A DNA stretch of 7,584 nt from Pseudomonadota bacterium (GTDB lineage Bacteria; Myxococcota; Myxococcia; Myxococcales; Myxococcaceae). Both the position numbers and the translations under genes were made by a program. The notes under the pieces are model-generated. The model saw nothing but the letters and a program-made list of their open reading frames with translations, did not search any database and had not been told where the DNA came from. The stretch covers positions 1 to 7,584 of the forward strand of contig JAFADT010000014.1 in the NCBI GenBank assembly GCA_023424585.1, given 5' to 3'. Below, one piece after another: positions 5,182-7,584 of this stretch. Numbering within the stretch: position 1 is the stretch's first letter; each line of letters begins with the position of its first letter.

Positions 5182-6297
5182 ATGCACAGAGCCCTCTTCG
5201 TCGGAACGCTCCTCGGCGCGGCCCTGCTGAACGCCGGCTGCCAGGACAACTCCTCCACCCCCGCGGCGTCGAACTTCACGCCGCGCCCCGTCTACGAGAA
5301 CCGCGAGCCGGAGGGTCTCACCACCCGGCTCTCCGGCTTCGCGGTGGACCCGGAGGCCTACTTCTTCAACCTGGCCAACTGCGCCGTGCCGCCCGCGCAG
5401 TGCCCGCTGCCGCCGCTGTACGCGGAGTTCAGCCCGCTGTTCCAGCGCTCGGTGGTGCGCGGGGCGCTCGTCACGTTGCAGGACACGGTGCCGGATCCCG
5501 CCACCGGCCAGCCGCCCGCGCCGGGCGCGCCCGTGCCCTCCGACGCGCAGGGCCTGTGGACGATGGAGAAGGTGCCCACCCGCAGGGGCGCGCCGTACTT
5601 CGTCCTGTCCGTGCCGGGGCCGGGGACGGTGGCCAACGACGTCGCGGGGCCCTTCCCGCTGCCGCCCGTGCCGGCGGGCAACTACCTGACCACCATGACG
5701 GTGCGCCCGGTGGTGCCGGCCCACAGCGCGTGCGTGGGCCTCGAAGCGCTCCAGATGAGCGACCAGGGCATCCTGGACGCGGTGGCCCGCTCCCTGAGCG
5801 CGGAGAGCGCCCCCGCGACCGTGACGGTGGCGGACCTGCTCAACCCGGCGAAGTACGGCGGCGTGACGGTGTTCTGGCTCTACGCCCCGGGCTTCCCCGT
5901 GTTCCGCGTGCCGGCGGACAACACGACGGTGGAGGCGTCCAGCGGCCGGGTGCTCCACGTGGAGTGGGCGCCCCCGGGCGCGCTGCCTCCGGCCCTGGCG
6001 CCGCTGCAGTCCGCGCGCGGCTTCTTCATCCCGCCGGGCCCGCCGGCGGCCAGCAGCTCGGTGGGCATCATCGTCGTCGTGCAGCCTCCGCTGATGGGGC
6101 CTCCGGCAACCATCACCTACACGGTGAAGGACACGCTGGAGATCGCGCCGGGGCAGGGGCCGCGCTTCGTGTTCCAGCCGCTGGATGTCCCGCAGGTCCC
6201 GGGCCTCGTCACGTTCGCCGGTCTCCAGCTGAACAGCACCGTGCCCACGACGACCGTGTCGATCCCGCCCCTCACCACCTGTCTGCCCGGGCAGTAG
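5182..6297 (+). CDS. Proline-rich lipoprotein of unknown function, cytochrome-operon partner
   Basis: 371 residues that I do not recognise as a named family. The first 20 residues are a clear lipoprotein signal: R3, hydrophobic core, L-N-A-G-C with lipidated C20 and then Q-D, so it should be anchored in the envelope, probably the outer membrane. No CxxCH motif is present, so it is not a cytochrome. The mature part is rich in proline, valine and threonine and predicted mainly beta. Residues 92-131 (R-G-A-L-V-T-L then S-D-A-Q-G-L-W-T) resemble a carboxypeptidase-regulatory-like beta fold; this is a weak similarity by eye. Four further cysteines (67, 74, 184, 367) could form two disulfides. The start lies 15 bases after the cytochrome stop, and AGGGGA (5165-5170), overlapping that stop codon, can serve as ribosome site with 11-base spacing. 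Co-transcription with the pentaheme gene is therefore very likely, suggesting an accessory or structural partner. Confidence 0.8.
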   Translation: MHRALFVGTLLGAALLNAGCQDNSSTPAASNFTPRPVYENREPEGLTTRLSGFAVDPEAYFFNLANCAVPPAQCPLPPLYAEFSPLFQRSVVRGALVTLQDTVPDPATGQPPAPGAPVPSDAQGLWTMEKVPTRRGAPYFVLSVPGPGTVANDVAGPFPLPPVPAGNYLTTMTVRPVVPAHSACVGLEALQMSDQGILDAVARSLSAESAPATVTVADLLNPAKYGGVTVFWLYAPGFPVFRVPADNTTVEASSGRVLHVEWAPPGALPPALAPLQSARGFFIPPGPPAASSSVGIIVVVQPPLMGPPATITYTVKDTLEIAPGQGPRFVFQPLDVPQVPGLVTFAGLQLNSTVPTTTVSIPPLTTCLPGQ

Positions 6298-6320
6298 CAG
6301 TCGCCGTCGCAACGCCTCCG

Positions 6321-6353
6321 CTCCGTCCATCCCCGTCCCGTGGGGTGGCGGAG
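6321..6353 (+). other. Intergenic hairpin between lipoprotein and triheme cytochrome genes
   Basis: CTCCG-t-CCA-t-CCCC (6321-6334) pairs with GGGG-TGG-CGGAG (6342-6353): 12 pairs with two single-base bulges and a 7-base loop. It starts 23 bases after the lipoprotein stop and ends 34 bases before the next ATG. No U-run follows, so it may be a leaky terminator, a processing site or a stability element that sets different levels for the two parts of the operon. Confidence 0.4.
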
Positions 6354-6387
6354 TGCCGTGTCCCCGTTCGTTCGGAGCACCGTCCCC

Positions 6388-7584
6388 ATGATGAAGAAGA
6401 TCCTGATCGCCGTAGGCGTCCTGGTCGCGCTGGCCTTGATTGGCGCGGGTACCGCCATGGGTGTCGCCACCCACAAGATCAACAAGACGTATGACTACGT
6501 CGCGCTGCCCAACATCGTGCGGGACAGCACGCCGGAGGGCATTGCCCGCGGTGAGCAGGTGTTCCGCGCGGTGTGCGGCGAGTGTCACGCGGGCGGCGGC
6601 AACACCAAGCCCGTGGGCGGCCGGATGCACGACTTCCCGGCCGAGCTGGGCACGTTCTACTCCGCGAACATCACCTCCGACATGGAGAAGGGCGTGGGCG
6701 CCTGGACGGACCAGGAGATCGCCCGCATGGTGATCAACGGCATCGACAAGAACCACCACTTCCGCCCCATGCCCCCGTTCCCCAACATGGGTGACAAGGA
6801 CATCGCGGCGGTCATCGGGTTCATGCGCTCCGGGCACCCGGACTTCGCGCCGGAGAAGCAGCAGCCGCCGCGCTCCGAGCTGACGCCGCCGGGCCGCATG
6901 GCGTTCGCGTTCGCCATGGGCATCAACGACAAGGGCCGCACGGAGCCGGTGCCCGTGCCCGCGAAGGCGGCGGACTCCGTGGAGTACGGCCGCTACCTCG
7001 CCTCCGCCGTCTACGACTGCACCTTCTGCCACTCGCCGGGCCTGGAGAGCAGCGCGGTGAAGATGCAGCACCCGGAGACGCTGCTGAGCGGCGGCTTCGA
7101 GTTCGACCTGGTGCCGCTGGGCGGCGAGGGCAAGCTGCTGTCGCCCAACATCACCCCCAGCGAGACGGCCGGCATCGGCAAGTGGACGCTGGACGAGTTC
7201 AAGCACGCGATGATCACCGGCATCACGCCCGGGGGCTTCATCCTGCGCCCGCCCATGCCCAAGTACCGCTACGCGGACGACGTGGAGCTCGCGGCCCTCT
7301 ACACCTTCCTGCGCTCCGTGAAGGCCAACGACACGGTGGTGCCGCCGCCCACCCACGGCCGCCCCAAGGTGGAGCCCTCCAACAGCGACCCGGAGAAGAT
7401 GTTCAGCGCCCTCGGCTGCGCGACCTGCCACGCCCCCGGCAAGGCCTACGAGGCCAAGCTCCAGGGCGCCAAGGGCAAGTCCCCGGAGGAGGTGGCCAAG
7501 TGGATCCGCAACCCGGAGTCCTTCAAGCCCGGCACGCAGATGCCCACCTACGAGTCGCTCGTCGACGAGAACAACGCCCTGACC
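6388..7584 (+). CDS. Triheme c-type cytochrome, membrane-anchored or secreted (partial, runs off right edge)
   Basis: The frame is open for 399 codons to the window end. Residues 1-25 form a basic start (K3, K4) and hydrophobic segment with no lipobox and only a weak cleavage site, so the protein may stay anchored. Three class-I-like cytochrome c domains follow. Domain 1 has C63-GE-CH, an 'NIT' loop, and M128 in R-P-M-P-P-F as likely axial ligand. Domain 2 has C211-TF-CH, 'SPNITP', and M290 in R-P-P-M-P. Domain 3 has C344-AT-CH and M385 in P-G-T-Q-M-P. Domains 1 and 2 resemble the cytochrome subunits of membrane-bound alcohol/gluconate dehydrogenases. Domain 3 looks like a single-domain respiratory cytochrome c, and probably only a short C-terminal helix is missing. 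Expected role: electron carrier on the periplasmic face, possibly feeding the lipoprotein cytochrome upstream. ATG 6388 has GGAG ten bases upstream; ATG 6391 is an equivalent alternative. The gap to the lipoprotein gene is 90 bases. Confidence 0.87.
   Translation, partial: MMKKILIAVGVLVALALIGAGTAMGVATHKINKTYDYVALPNIVRDSTPEGIARGEQVFRAVCGECHAGGGNTKPVGGRMHDFPAELGTFYSANITSDMEKGVGAWTDQEIARMVINGIDKNHHFRPMPPFPNMGDKDIAAVIGFMRSGHPDFAPEKQQPPRSELTPPGRMAFAFAMGINDKGRTEPVPVPAKAADSVEYGRYLASAVYDCTFCHSPGLESSAVKMQHPETLLSGGFEFDLVPLGGEGKLLSPNITPSETAGIGKWTLDEFKHAMITGITPGGFILRPPMPKYRYADDVELAALYTFLRSVKANDTVVPPPTHGRPKVEPSNSDPEKMFSALGCATCHAPGKAYEAKLQGAKGKSPEEVAKWIRNPESFKPGTQMPTYESLVDENNALT

Noticed and set aside
3265..7431. 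A 1388-codon open frame on the minus strand across all three cytochrome/lipoprotein genes
   Set aside because: All three plus-strand genes share one reading frame and strong third-position G/C bias, which leaves the opposite strand free of stops. The translated product is Arg/His/Ala/Gly/Val-rich with no domain, whereas the plus strand shows signal peptides and haem motifs.
1..7584. CRISPR array, tRNA/rRNA, insertion sequence, toxin-antitoxin or phage genes
   Set aside because: No regularly spaced direct repeats, no RNA-gene signatures, and no transposase or integrase motifs were seen on either strand.

Overview
The window is GC-rich throughout, with strong third-position G/C bias. Its gene content is a long TPR-type lytic transglycosylase, a menaquinone-pathway MenA, and surface-type multihaem cytochrome lipoproteins. 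This suggests a Myxococcota genome (Myxococcus/Corallococcus-like). That placement is inference from composition and gene style; no marker gene is present.

Layout. (1) Positions 1-1590, minus strand: the N-terminal 530 residues of an exported helical-repeat protein of the Slt70 soluble lytic transglycosylase type; the catalytic part lies beyond the window edge. (2) Positions 1591-2079: a 489-bp divergent intergenic region with several strong inverted repeats, including a perfect 16-bp pair, and a possible 17-codon leader ORF before menA. (3) Positions 2080-3006, plus strand: menA, an integral-membrane prenyltransferase of menaquinone synthesis, followed 41 nt later by a strong GC-rich hairpin that may be its terminator. 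(4) Positions 3079-3255: a leader with no clear Shine-Dalgarno before the next gene. (5) Positions 3256-7584, plus strand: three genes in the same reading frame. They are a 636-aa lipoprotein with five C-terminal haem motifs, a 371-aa proline-rich lipoprotein of unknown function 15 nt downstream, and, after a 90-nt gap with a hairpin, a membrane-anchored or secreted cytochrome c with three haem domains that runs off the right edge.

How they may work together. MenA makes the lipid quinone that feeds respiratory chains. The two lipoproteins and the triheme cytochrome look like an envelope electron-transfer module. The pentaheme protein resembles one half (a beta-rich region plus one pentaheme cluster) of the decaheme OmcA/MtrC surface cytochromes. 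No MtrA-like or porin (MtrB-like) partner and no quinol dehydrogenase is visible, so any extracellular electron-transfer role is inference. This cytochrome/lipoprotein trio is the best candidate for an under-described system in the window.
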